Under the pieces are notes generated by a model. The model was not told the origin of the DNA. It saw nothing but the letters and a program-made list of their open reading frames with translations, and searched no databases. A DNA stretch of 6,996 nucleotides from Halobacteria archaeon. GTDB taxonomy: Bacteria; Pseudomonadota; Gammaproteobacteria; UBA9214. Below, in pieces: positions 1 through 5,071 of the stretch (position 1 is its first letter; each line of letters starts with the position of its first letter). Location of the stretch: the NCBI GenBank assembly GCA_013041945.1, contig JABDRC010000292.1:1-6996 (forward strand), read 5' to 3'. A program made the translations under genes and the position numbers.

Positions 1-209
1 GCGACTTCACTGACCGCATCGACCATGTCATCGAGACTTGTCTCACCGTACCACGCACTGCGGCCGTGTCCGGGCAGATCGACACGGGTCACGCGCAGCT
101 GTGTCTCGAGCAGCGGCATGAGCCCGTCCCAGATGCCGCTGTGCAGACCCCAGCCGTGGATCAGTAGCAGTTCGGGGCCGCTGCCGGTTGTTTTTGTATG
201 TAAAGTCAT
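1..209 (-). CDS. bioH: BioH, pimeloyl-ACP methyl ester esterase (N-terminal part, cut by window edge)
   Basis: BioH hydrolyses the methyl ester of pimeloyl-ACP methyl ester, releasing pimeloyl-ACP for the biotin ring steps in the cytoplasm. The 69 visible codons start at ATG 207-209 (read on the minus strand) as MTLHTKTTGSGPELLLIHGW. They show the alpha/beta-hydrolase N-terminal pattern: the oxyanion-side HGWG at residues 18-21, matching the E. coli BioH LLHGWGLN stretch, then DLPGHGRS at residues 44-51. The catalytic Ser, Asp and His lie beyond the window, so activity cannot be judged. An in-frame TGA lies a short way upstream, so this ATG is the only reasonable start, but there is no clear Shine-Dalgarno: the upstream DNA is the CACAGAG repeat. 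It is downstream of bioF on the same strand, separated by 252 bp of repeats. Without the C-terminal part another esterase of the same fold is possible, but the biotin context makes BioH strongly preferred. Confidence 0.9.
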   Translation of the reverse strand, partial: MTLHTKTTGSGPELLLIHGWGLHSGIWDGLMPLLETQLRVTRVDLPGHGRSAWYGETSLDDMVDAVSEV

Positions 210-265
210 AAAAACATATCGCCACAGAGATCACAGAGGACACAGAGAAATACAAAACCTTTCAA
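168..265. repeat. Copy 1 of a ~95-bp duplicated segment (bioH start plus CACAGAG repeat)
   Basis: This segment recurs at 295-387. Positions 168-220 align without gaps to 295-347 (offset 127), with 44 of 53 bases identical by hand count. The repeat core follows, one copy having lost a 9-bp unit, and then a shared tail (tacaaaacctttc, aat). Copy 1 contains the working bioH start codon and its first 14 codons; copy 2 is decayed. The right boundary is set where similarity fades. Confidence 0.85.
221..252 (+). repeat. CACAGAG-unit repeat, copy R1 (three units)
   Basis: The 32-bp core reads as three 9-bp units, gccacagag, atcacagag and gacacagag, followed by aaata. Calling these A, B, C and tail, R1 is A-B-C-tail, R2 (348-370) is A-C-tail, and R3 (463-485, opposite strand) is A-B-tail. 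Copies differing by whole units suggest slippage. I have the impression that CTCTGTG/CACAGAG repeats of this kind are common in environmental proteobacterial genomes, but cannot confirm that here. R1 sits directly upstream of the bioH start codon, where a ribosome binding site would be expected. Confidence 0.85.
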
Positions 266-285
266 TGCGCTGTAATGGACGGGAA

Positions 286-336
286 TTATTTTATCAGTTC
301 CGGGCCGCTACGGGTTGTTTGTGTGTATAAATTCTT
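286..336 (-). pseudogene. Decayed duplicate of the bioH 5' end
   Basis: Read on the minus strand from 336, the DNA aligns codon for codon with the start of bioH. The real gene reads ATG ACT TTA CAT ACA AAA ACA ACC; this copy reads AAG AAT TTA TAC ACA CAA ACA ACC, then CGT AGC GGC CCG GAA CTG, giving NLYTQTTRSGPEL against TLHTKTTGSGPEL. The initiator ATG has become AAG, and after the homologous stretch (295-336) it runs ATA AAA into TAA at 286-288. It cannot make a BioH protein. It is a relic of a local duplication that also copied the adjacent CACAGAG repeat, not an independent gene. Confidence 0.75.
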
Positions 337-387
337 AGAAACATATCGCCACAGAGGACACAGAGAAATACAAAACCTTTCCAATAC
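295..387. repeat. Copy 2 of the ~95-bp duplicated segment
   Basis: Partner of 168-265, in the same orientation and offset 127 bp (118 bp after the missing 9-bp unit). It holds the dead bioH start, repeat R2 and the shared tail. About 30 bp of unrelated sequence separates the end of copy 1 from copy 2, so it is a near-tandem rather than perfect tandem duplication. Confidence 0.85.
348..370 (+). repeat. CACAGAG-unit repeat, copy R2 (two units)
   Basis: The core is gccacagag, gacacagag and aaata (23 bp), lacking the middle unit of R1. Together with R3 it forms an inverted pair with 92 bp between. In a bioF-bioH transcript the two arms could pair over 9 and 12 base pairs around a 2x2 mismatch. 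Confidence 0.85.
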
Positions 388-461
388 CAATAATTCCAGA
401 TGTTACGTTGTTTCAGAGATAGAGAAATGGAAATTCAGCTCGAATAATTTTTCAAGAATTT
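388..461. other. AT-rich spacer between repeats and bioF stop
   Basis: I see no gene, promoter or simple terminator here. Read on the minus strand it would have been the continuation of bioF before the R3 insertion: directly after the outer copy of the 10-bp direct repeat (447-456), the frame runs TTC GAG CTG AAT TTC CAT and reaches TAA at 401-403. This suggests part of the spacer is former bioF 3' coding sequence. Confidence 0.45.
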
Positions 462-500
462 TTATTTCTCTGTGATCTCTGTGGCAAAAGATTTTTCAAG
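447..500. repeat. 10-bp direct repeats flanking repeat R3 (possible target duplication)
   Basis: The 10-mer atttttcaag occurs at 447-456 and again at 491-500, exactly bracketing 34 bp (457-490) that contain the R3 repeat. Such a layout is expected of a small element inserted with target duplication, although slippage in AT-rich DNA could also make it. Removing 44 bp (one direct repeat plus the insert) joins bioF in frame to codons that now lie downstream of its stop. Confidence 0.55.
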
Positions 501-1640
501 GGCATCCAGCAGACGGTCGACCTGTGCCTCGGTGTGCGCGGCGGAAAAGGTAATCCGCAGGCGTGCCGTGCCCTCCGGCACGGTCGGTGGCCGGATTGCG
601 GTCACGAGGATTCCCTGCGCACGCAGCGCTTCACTCAGCGCCAGGGCGTCCCTTGCCTTACCGACCAGGAGCGGTTGTATGGGTGTCGCCGTGTCCGCAA
701 GCTGAAGGCCGAGCTGCGCGGCCCCTGCGCGAAAACGCGCAACCAGTACGGCCAGGCGGTCGCGTCGCCATTCATCGTCACGCACGTGTTGCAGTGCGGT
801 GCGGGTGGCGACCGCGACGGCAGGCGGCAGTGCGGTGGTATAGATATAGGTGCGCGCGGCCTGTATCAGCGTCTCGATCAGTTCCTCGCTGCCGGCAACG
901 AAAGCACCGAACGTGCCGAAGGCCTTGCCGAGGGTGCCGACGAGAACCGGGACCGCTTGCAGGTCCAGGCCGGCAGCCGCGACCGAGCCGCGCCCCCCGG
1001 GACCCAGCACACCGAGGCCATGGGCATCATCCACCATGAACCAGGCCGCATGCGATGCTGCCGATGCGGACAACTCCGCCAGTGGCGCCACGTCGCCGTC
1101 CATGCTGAATACACCATCGGTCGCGACCAGGTATTCACCCGGCGGCGCGGATGCCAGTGCCGCATCGAGCGCAGGGACGTCAGCATGTGCATAGCGCTGC
1201 AGGCGCGCATCGCTGAGGCGCGCGCCGTCCAGCAGGGAGGCATGGTTGAGACGGTCCTCGAAGATGCGGTCGCCCCGGCCGAGCAATGCCGACATCACGC
1301 CGAGGTTGGCCATGTAACCGGTGGAGAACAGCAACGCGCGCGGGCGCTGCACGAATTCCGCCAGCGCCGCTTCCAGTTCATGATGCGCCCGGCTGTGGCC
1401 GGTAACCAGGTGTGACGCACCGCTGCCGGCGCCGTACCGGTCGAGGCCGCGATGAAAGGCATCGATGATGTCCGGATGGTCAGCCAGCCCCAGGTAGTCA
1501 TTGCTGCAAAATGAAAGCAGTGAATTGCCGTTGACGGAAACTTCCGGCCCTTGTGGTCCGTCCAGCACAGCGCGCACCCGGTACAGGCTGTCCTGCCTGC
1601 GGCGTTCGAGTTGTTCGGCGAGGTTTTTCATTGTAATCAT
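462..1640 (-). CDS. bioF: BioF, 8-amino-7-oxononanoate synthase
   Basis: A cytoplasmic PLP enzyme that condenses pimeloyl-ACP with L-alanine to give 8-amino-7-oxononanoate, CO2 and free carrier, the first ring-assembly step of biotin synthesis. From ATG 1638-1640 it is 392 residues, normal for the family. Visible motifs: FCSNDYLG at 44-51, GSGASHLVTGHS at 72-83, DDAHGLG at 204-210 (the Asp contacts the PLP nitrogen), TLGKAFG at 236-242 with the Schiff-base Lys239, and the C-terminal RPPTVPEGTARLRITFSAAHT region at 350-370. The frame is open up to ATG 1668-1670, but those ten extra residues (MPALLQVRSA) are encoded largely by a REP arm and are not expected in the family. ATG 1629-1631 (MKNLAEQL) is also possible; the ribosome site is weak for all. 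The last residues SFATEITEK and the TAA come from repeat R3, so the C-terminus has been rewritten beyond the conserved fold. It follows bioB and precedes bioH. Confidence 0.97.
   Translation of the reverse strand: MITMKNLAEQLERRRQDSLYRVRAVLDGPQGPEVSVNGNSLLSFCSNDYLGLADHPDIIDAFHRGLDRYGAGSGASHLVTGHSRAHHELEAALAEFVQRPRALLFSTGYMANLGVMSALLGRGDRIFEDRLNHASLLDGARLSDARLQRYAHADVPALDAALASAPPGEYLVATDGVFSMDGDVAPLAELSASAASHAAWFMVDDAHGLGVLGPGGRGSVAAAGLDLQAVPVLVGTLGKAFGTFGAFVAGSEELIETLIQAARTYIYTTALPPAVAVATRTALQHVRDDEWRRDRLAVLVARFRAGAAQLGLQLADTATPIQPLLVGKARDALALSEALRAQGILVTAIRPPTVPEGTARLRITFSAAHTEAQVDRLLDALEKSFATEITEK
463..485 (-). repeat. CACAGAG-unit repeat, copy R3, inside the bioF 3' end
   Basis: Read on the minus strand it is gccacagag, atcacagag, aaata: the first two units of R1 plus the tail, inverted relative to R1 and R2. 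In the bioF frame it is read as (F)ATEITEK followed by the TAA stop. The repeat therefore lies within coding sequence and sets the end of the protein. Confidence 0.85.
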
Positions 1641-1654
1641 TGCCGATCGAACCT

Positions 1655-1724
1655 GTAGGAGCGCAGGCATGCGCGAATGTAACGATATACGCGAAGCGTA
1701 TTCGCGGACAACGTCCGCTCCTAC
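1655..1724. repeat. REP-type double hairpin (BIME-like) between bioB and bioF
   Basis: Two short palindromes face each other. The left arm (1655-1677) reads GTAG, GA, then stem GCGCA-ggca-TGCGC, then GAA. The right arm (1701-1724), read on the other strand, is GTAG, GA, then stem GCGGAC-gtt-GTCCGC, then GAA. Both carry the GTAG head typical of REP sequences that RAYT transposases (TnpA-REP) act on. The outer GTAGGAGCG/CGCTCCTAC pair (9 bp) and inner CGCGAA/TTCGCG (6 bp) also let the whole unit fold as one long hairpin. The 23-bp centre holds a further small palindrome, atacgc-gaa-gcgtat. An identical pair of arms is found at 5008-5071. In the bio transcript it lies between bioB and bioF, where such hairpins often stabilise the upstream message or attenuate the downstream one. 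Confidence 0.85.
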
Positions 1725-1742
1725 AAGGTCATTTAAATGCGG

Positions 1743-2723
1743 TCACACCGTATGCATACCCAGCTTCGCAAGCAATGCATCATCATTTGCAGTGTCCGGG
1801 TTTCCCGTGGTCAGCAGTTTCTCACCATAGAAAATCGAATTTGCGCCGGCAAAGAAACACAGCGCCTGCATCTCCTCGCTCATCTCCGTGCGCCCCGCGG
1901 ACAGGCGCACATGCGAGGCCGGCATGAGGATACGTGCCGTGGCAATGGTGCGGACGAACTCGATCGCATCGACGTCAGCCTGCGCCTGCAGTGGCGTACC
2001 CTCGACCTTCACCAGCCGGTTGACGGGCACACTGCCCGGATGCTCCGGCAGATTGGCCAGCTCGCACAGCATGGAGACGCGGTCTTCACGGCTCTCGCCG
2101 AGCCCGACGATGCCGCCGCAGCAGACGTTGATACCGGCCTCACGCACATGCCTGAGGGTATCGAGCCGGTCATCATAGGTCCGCGTGGAAATGATCTCGC
2201 CGTAAAACTCCGGCGAGGTGTCGAGGTTATGGTTGTAATAGTCCAGACCGGCCTGCCCGAGATCAGCCGCCTGCGTTTCATCCAGCATGCCCAGCGTGGC
2301 ACAGGTCTCCAGGCCCTCGGCACGGACGCGCGTCACCATCTCCAGCACGCGCTCGAAATTCCTGCCCTTCGGATTGCGCCAGGCGGCGCCCATGCAGAAG
2401 CGCGAGGCGCCGGCCGCCTTCGCGCGCCGGGCCGCGGTGACGACGGCCTCGACATCCATCAGGCGTTCCGGCTCCAGCCCGGTATCGAAATGCACGCTCT
2501 GCGGGCAATAGCTGCAGTCCTCCGGACATCCGCCCGTCTTGATACTCAGCAGGGTACTGACCTGAACGGCGTTGGGGTCAAAATGTTCCCGGTGCACGCC
2601 CTGGGCACGGAACAGCAACTCGTTGAAGGGCATACCGAATATTGTATGCACCTCGTCACGCGTCCAGTCATGGCGGACAGGACTGGCAGCTTTCTCCGAC
2701 AGACGGGTAACGGGCCTCGTCAT
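1743..2723 (-). CDS. bioB: BioB, biotin synthase (radical SAM)
   Basis: It inserts sulfur into dethiobiotin, the last step of biotin synthesis, using S-adenosylmethionine radical chemistry. From ATG 2721-2723 it is 326 residues. The radical SAM cluster motif CPEDCSYC gives Cys66, Cys70 and Cys73. The ligands of the auxiliary [2Fe-2S] sulfur-donor cluster are all present in family positions: Cys110 (RFCMGAAW), Cys141 (ETCATLG), Cys201 (NVCCGG) and Arg273 (VRLSAGR), each 13 residues later than in E. coli. YNHNLDTS and SIFYGEKLLTT are also intact, so the enzyme should be active. The start is chosen because AGGTGA lies 7 nt upstream. The longer frame beginning at 2753 would start before the predicted transcription start and has no ribosome site. 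It is first in the bioB-bioF-bioH direction and preceded by a probable BirA-controlled promoter. It lacks the longer C-terminal tail of the E. coli protein, as is common. Confidence 0.98.
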   Translation of the reverse strand: MTRPVTRLSEKAASPVRHDWTRDEVHTIFGMPFNELLFRAQGVHREHFDPNAVQVSTLLSIKTGGCPEDCSYCPQSVHFDTGLEPERLMDVEAVVTAARRAKAAGASRFCMGAAWRNPKGRNFERVLEMVTRVRAEGLETCATLGMLDETQAADLGQAGLDYYNHNLDTSPEFYGEIISTRTYDDRLDTLRHVREAGINVCCGGIVGLGESREDRVSMLCELANLPEHPGSVPVNRLVKVEGTPLQAQADVDAIEFVRTIATARILMPASHVRLSAGRTEMSEEMQALCFFAGANSIFYGEKLLTTGNPDTANDDALLAKLGMHTV

Positions 2724-2730
2724 AGTATTT

Positions 2731-2736
2731 TCACCT
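2731..2736 (-). promoter_or_regulatory. Ribosome binding site of bioB
   Basis: On the minus strand AGGTGA precedes ATG 2721-2723 by 7 nt. This is the clearest Shine-Dalgarno among the biotin genes here, and it decides the bioB start in favour of MTRPVTRL over the longer reading frame. Confidence 0.8.
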
Positions 2737-2755
2737 GCATTCGTAATGGCCACAG

Positions 2756-2784
2756 ACTATGGAACCAATGCCGAAATCTGTCAA
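2756..2784 (-). promoter_or_regulatory. Sigma-70-type promoter of bioB
   Basis: On the minus strand a perfect -35 TTGACA (2779-2784) is followed after exactly 17 bp by CATAGT (2756-2761), a 4 of 6 match to the -10 consensus. Transcription would start near 2749-2750, leaving a leader of roughly 26 nt that contains the AGGTGA ribosome site. The -35 box lies inside the probable BirA operator. No equally good promoter for comF was found on the other strand. Confidence 0.7.
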
Positions 2785-2810
2785 CCAGGCGGCCGCGTGA
2801 AGGTTTACAA
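2778..2810. promoter_or_regulatory. BirA (biotin repressor) operator
   Basis: An interrupted palindrome on the minus strand reads TTGTAAACC, 15 bp, GGTTGACAG. The proteobacterial BirA signal is known as TTGTAAACC, about 14-16 bp, GGTTTACAA. The first half (2802-2810) is a perfect match; the second (2778-2786) differs at two bases, one of which is the G often tolerated at that position. It covers the bioB -35 box, so BirA bound with biotinyl-AMP would exclude RNA polymerase when biotin is plentiful. The perfect half also lies in the first codons of comF. The birA gene itself is not in this window. Confidence 0.85.
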
Positions 2811-3513
2811 GTGGGGCGGGCAGCTGCTGGACAGTCTGTTCCCGCCGGCCTGTCGCCTGTGCGGTGCACGGACCGGCGCCGGCCCGGCACTCTGTACGGG
2901 CTGCCGTCATGATCTGCCGCGGCTGATACACGGCTGTCGCCAGTGCGCCCGCCCGCTGTCCGGCGAAGCCCCGCGACGCTGCGGCCGTTGTCAGCGCCAG
3001 CCACCGCCGTTCGATCATGCGACCGCGCTGTTCCATTACCAGCCACCGCTGGATTTTCTGCTGAAACGCCTGAAGTTCGCCCGCGATCCCGGCATGGGTC
3101 CGCTGCTGGCCGGCCTGCTGGCACAGGAACTTCGTGGACGCACGGCGCCCCTGCCCGGCCTGCTGGTGCCGATGCCGCTGCACCCGACACGACTGCGTGA
3201 ACGCGGCTACAACCAGGCCGTCGAGATCGCCCGGCCGCTGGGCAGGGCCCTGGGGATACCGCTGAATCATGGCCTGTGCCGCCGCACGCGCCGGACCGAG
3301 GCGCAATCACTGCTCGGTACGACCGCGCGGCGGCTGAATGTGCGCAATGCGTTTGCCGTAACCGGCGCCGCGCCCATGGCACACGTGGCCATCGTCGACG
3401 ATGTCATGACCACGGGCTGTACGGCCAGCGAACTGGCGCGTGTTCTGAAGCGCGCGGGTGCCGGAAACGTCGAGGTCTGGGTAATTGCGCGTGCCGTCCG
3501 GCACGGAAAATGA
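2797..3513 (+). CDS. comF: ComF family protein (amidophosphoribosyltransferase-like)
   Basis: A homologue of ComF/GntX proteins linked to natural DNA uptake in competent bacteria; the exact biochemical role is not settled. From GTG 2797 it is 238 residues. The N-terminus holds paired cysteines suited to zinc: Cys19/22, Cys33/36, Cys47/50 and Cys62/65. A phosphoribosyltransferase-like domain follows, with PMPLH at 125-129, RGYNQ at 136-140, the RRTRRTEAQSLL block from 162, and the PRPP-binding loop AIVDDVMTTGCT at 198-209. The frame is open far upstream; ATG 2746 (MATDYG) is an alternative, but that extra stretch overlaps the bioB promoter and has no ribosome site, whereas AGG lies 7 nt before GTG 2797. 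It diverges from bioB, a common arrangement, and converges with ubiA, 13 bp separating the two stop codons. Codons 2-5 coincide with a BirA half-site. Confidence 0.93.
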   Translation: MKVYKWGGQLLDSLFPPACRLCGARTGAGPALCTGCRHDLPRLIHGCRQCARPLSGEAPRRCGRCQRQPPPFDHATALFHYQPPLDFLLKRLKFARDPGMGPLLAGLLAQELRGRTAPLPGLLVPMPLHPTRLRERGYNQAVEIARPLGRALGIPLNHGLCRRTRRTEAQSLLGTTARRLNVRNAFAVTGAAPMAHVAIVDDVMTTGCTASELARVLKRAGAGNVEVWVIARAVRHGK

Positions 3514-3526
3514 TGCGTATCCCGCG

Positions 3527-4396
3527 CTAGCCTGATGCGTAATCCAGCCATATGCCGATGAACACCGCCAGACCCAACCAGTGATTATTGAGGAAGGCCC
3601 GGAAGCAGCCGTCACGCTCCCGGAACCGGATCAGGCGCTGCTGGTACACGCCGAGACCCGTCGCCATTGCAAGACCCGCGTAATAGTAAAGACCCAGTTC
3701 CGCCTGGTAGCCGATCATGAGCAGGCAGACCAGTACACACAGCTGCAACCCGCCGATCACTGCGCGGTCTGCATCGCCGAACAGGATGGCCGTCGATTTC
3801 AGCCCCAGTGCAATATCGTCCTGGCGATCCACCATGGCGTACATGGTGTCATAGGCCGTTGTCCACAGTACCGTGGCGGTAAACATCAGCCAGGCGATCT
3901 GCGGCACCGTGCCGGTTTGTGCGGCAAACGCCATTGGCACGGACCAGCCGAATGCAGCGCCAAGCACGACCTGCGGCAGGTTGGTGACGCGCTTCATGTA
4001 CGGGTAAATTACCGCCAGCAGTGCACCGACGGCCGACAGCATGATGGTTAGCCGGTTCAGTTGCAGTACGAGTATCAGCGCCAGCAGGCACAATGCGCCA
4101 AACAGGAACAGGGCTTCCCGGGTGGACACCCGCCCGGAGGTCAGCGGTCGATTGCGCGTACGGGAGACATGCCGGTCGAAGTCACGATCAAAATAATCAT
4201 TGATGACGCAGCCGGCGGAGCGCATCAATACCACCCCGGCGATGAAGATCAACAGGACTTTTGTATCCGGCTTGCCCTCGCCGGCGATCATCAGCGCCCA
4301 CAAGGTGGGCCATAGCAACAGGTAGATGCCGATCGGCCTGTTCAGCCGCATCAGGATGGCGTATTCGTGCAGACGTTCGGTCAGGTCATTTACCAT
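3527..4396 (-). CDS. ubiA: UbiA, 4-hydroxybenzoate octaprenyltransferase
   Basis: An inner-membrane prenyltransferase that attaches the polyprenyl tail to position 3 of 4-hydroxybenzoate, the step that commits the ring to ubiquinone. From ATG 4394-4396 it is 289 residues, almost exactly the E. coli length. The first Asp-rich motif NDYFDRDFD (66-74) and the second, DTMYAMVDRQDD (183-194), bind the Mg-diphosphate of the prenyl donor and are complete; PLTSGRVS follows the first. About eight or nine hydrophobic segments span the protein, including those around 45-62, 95-113, 116-132, 141-158, 166-182, 212-231, 235-250 and 270-286. The frame extends upstream to 4573, but that part overlaps ubiC in another frame and is not UbiA-like. 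It starts 19 bp after the ubiC stop, so the two are almost certainly co-transcribed, and UbiC supplies its substrate. Its tail length specificity cannot be read here. Confidence 0.97.
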   Translation of the reverse strand: MVNDLTERLHEYAILMRLNRPIGIYLLLWPTLWALMIAGEGKPDTKVLLIFIAGVVLMRSAGCVINDYFDRDFDRHVSRTRNRPLTSGRVSTREALFLFGALCLLALILVLQLNRLTIMLSAVGALLAVIYPYMKRVTNLPQVVLGAAFGWSVPMAFAAQTGTVPQIAWLMFTATVLWTTAYDTMYAMVDRQDDIALGLKSTAILFGDADRAVIGGLQLCVLVCLLMIGYQAELGLYYYAGLAMATGLGVYQQRLIRFRERDGCFRAFLNNHWLGLAVFIGIWLDYASG

Positions 4397-4415
4397 GGGT
4401 CCAGTATGCGGATTG

Positions 4416-4982
4416 TCAGCGGCTTTTCCACAGGGGTGCCGTCGCCGTGTCCGCCGGGAAGGCCGGCAGGAAGACTTCAGTGACCAGCAGTGGCCTGTGT
4501 GCAATCCGGAACACCGCACGGCGCCCCCAGACGGCGGGCGGCTTCGAGCGCAGGCCGCGCGTGGCCGTTGCAAACAGCTCCTGCCCCTTGTGGATACGGG
4601 CCAGTTCGACGATCTCGCGCCGCATGCCCCGATCCGCGAACAGCATGCCGCCCAGCGGCCGGGTCCCCAGGTGTGCGAGCCGGCGCAGGCGGCCGCGCAG
4701 CGAGGTCAGCGGGATAATGGTGCGCGCATAGACCCAGGGTTGTCCGTCGCACAGCAGCTGCACCTGGCGAATGATGGCCCTGGCGCCCTGTCTCATACCC
4801 AGTGCGCGTGCCTCGTCGAGTGTCGGGCGACCGGTGACCTGCGCCAGCACCCGTACGCGAAACTCGCCCGGGCACAGTTGCTGCAGGCGCATGGTGAGCG
4901 AGGCGGTATCCAGCAACCAGCTGCACAGGGGACGCGGTATATCCGCACGCAGGTAATGACGGTTCGGTTTCCAGCGGGTCAT
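4416..4982 (-). CDS. ubiC: UbiC, chorismate lyase
   Basis: It converts chorismate to 4-hydroxybenzoate and pyruvate in the cytoplasm, the entry step of ubiquinone synthesis. It is 188 residues, slightly longer than E. coli UbiC (165) because of extra residues before the WGRR motif and at the C-terminus. Alignment from memory places the catalytic Arg at residue 72 in IIRQVQLLCDGQPW (E. coli REILLCADGEPW) and the catalytic Glu at 169 in TEVFLP. WGRRAVFRI (152-160) and ARTIIPLTSL (86-95) are further family marks. The ATG 4980-4982 start gives a normal N-terminus, with a modest purine-rich GAAGA upstream. It lies between recG, with a REP element in the gap, and ubiA, which uses its product. A promoter in the short AT-rich stretch 4983-5007 is possible but I cannot define one. 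Confidence 0.93.
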   Translation of the reverse strand: MTRWKPNRHYLRADIPRPLCSWLLDTASLTMRLQQLCPGEFRVRVLAQVTGRPTLDEARALGMRQGARAIIRQVQLLCDGQPWVYARTIIPLTSLRGRLRRLAHLGTRPLGGMLFADRGMRREIVELARIHKGQELFATATRGLRSKPPAVWGRRAVFRIAHRPLLVTEVFLPAFPADTATAPLWKSR

Positions 4983-5007
4983 GGCATTCTTCGAATAATC
5001 TATTAAT

Positions 5008-5067
5008 GTAGGAGCGCAGGCATGCGCGAACGATACAGACCAACCCGTTCGCGGACAACGTCCGCTC

Positions 5068-5071
<4 letters not shown>
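5008..5071. repeat. REP-type double hairpin (BIME-like) between recG and ubiC
   Basis: Its arms are identical in sequence to those at 1655-1724: left arm 5008-5030 with stem GCGCA-ggca-TGCGC, and right arm 5048-5071 with stem GCGGAC-gtt-GTCCGC on the other strand, each headed by GTAG. The centre is 17 bp here against 23 bp in the other copy and unrelated, so the arms are conserved and the middle is not. The end of the right arm overlaps the 3' end of recG and supplies its TAG stop (5068-5070). It could act as a transcript-stabilising hairpin after recG or as a partial terminator before ubiC. Confidence 0.85.

Noticed and set aside
215..383. CRISPR array suggested by the spaced CACAGAG repeats
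   Set aside because: The copies are only two in one orientation plus one inverted, are internally made of 9-bp units, and the sequence between them is a duplicated gene start rather than unique spacers; no cas genes are present.
534..1415. Long plus-strand open frame opposite bioF
   Set aside because: Its translation matches no family I know and lies entirely antisense to a bioF frame with all catalytic motifs; long antisense frames are expected in GC-rich DNA.
1737..2700. Long plus-strand open frame running through bioB toward comF
   Set aside because: It is antisense to an intact bioB with all cluster ligands. The composition is typical of a shadow frame.
2724..2753. Longer BioB N-terminus starting at 2753
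   Set aside because: The start would fall before the transcription start predicted from the -10 box, and it lacks a ribosome site; ATG 2721-2723 has AGGTGA at ideal spacing.
2746..2796. Longer N-terminus for ComF starting at ATG 2746
   Set aside because: There is no ribosome site before this ATG, the extra residues fall over the bioB promoter and operator, and the ComF-like sequence begins after GTG 2797. It is not fully excluded.
3514..3526. Terminator between the convergent comF and ubiA
   Set aside because: Only 13 bp lie between the stops and I see no GC-rich hairpin with a T-run on either strand.
3511..3541. 9-bp direct repeat tgatgcgta at the comF stop and in the ubiA 3' end
   Set aside because: It is short, both copies lie in ordinary gene ends, and neither is tied to any element; chance or small duplication explains it.
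4397..4573. N-terminal extension of UbiA up to 4573
   Set aside because: The extension overlaps ubiC in another frame and is not UbiA-like; ATG 4394-4396 gives the normal family length and N-terminus.
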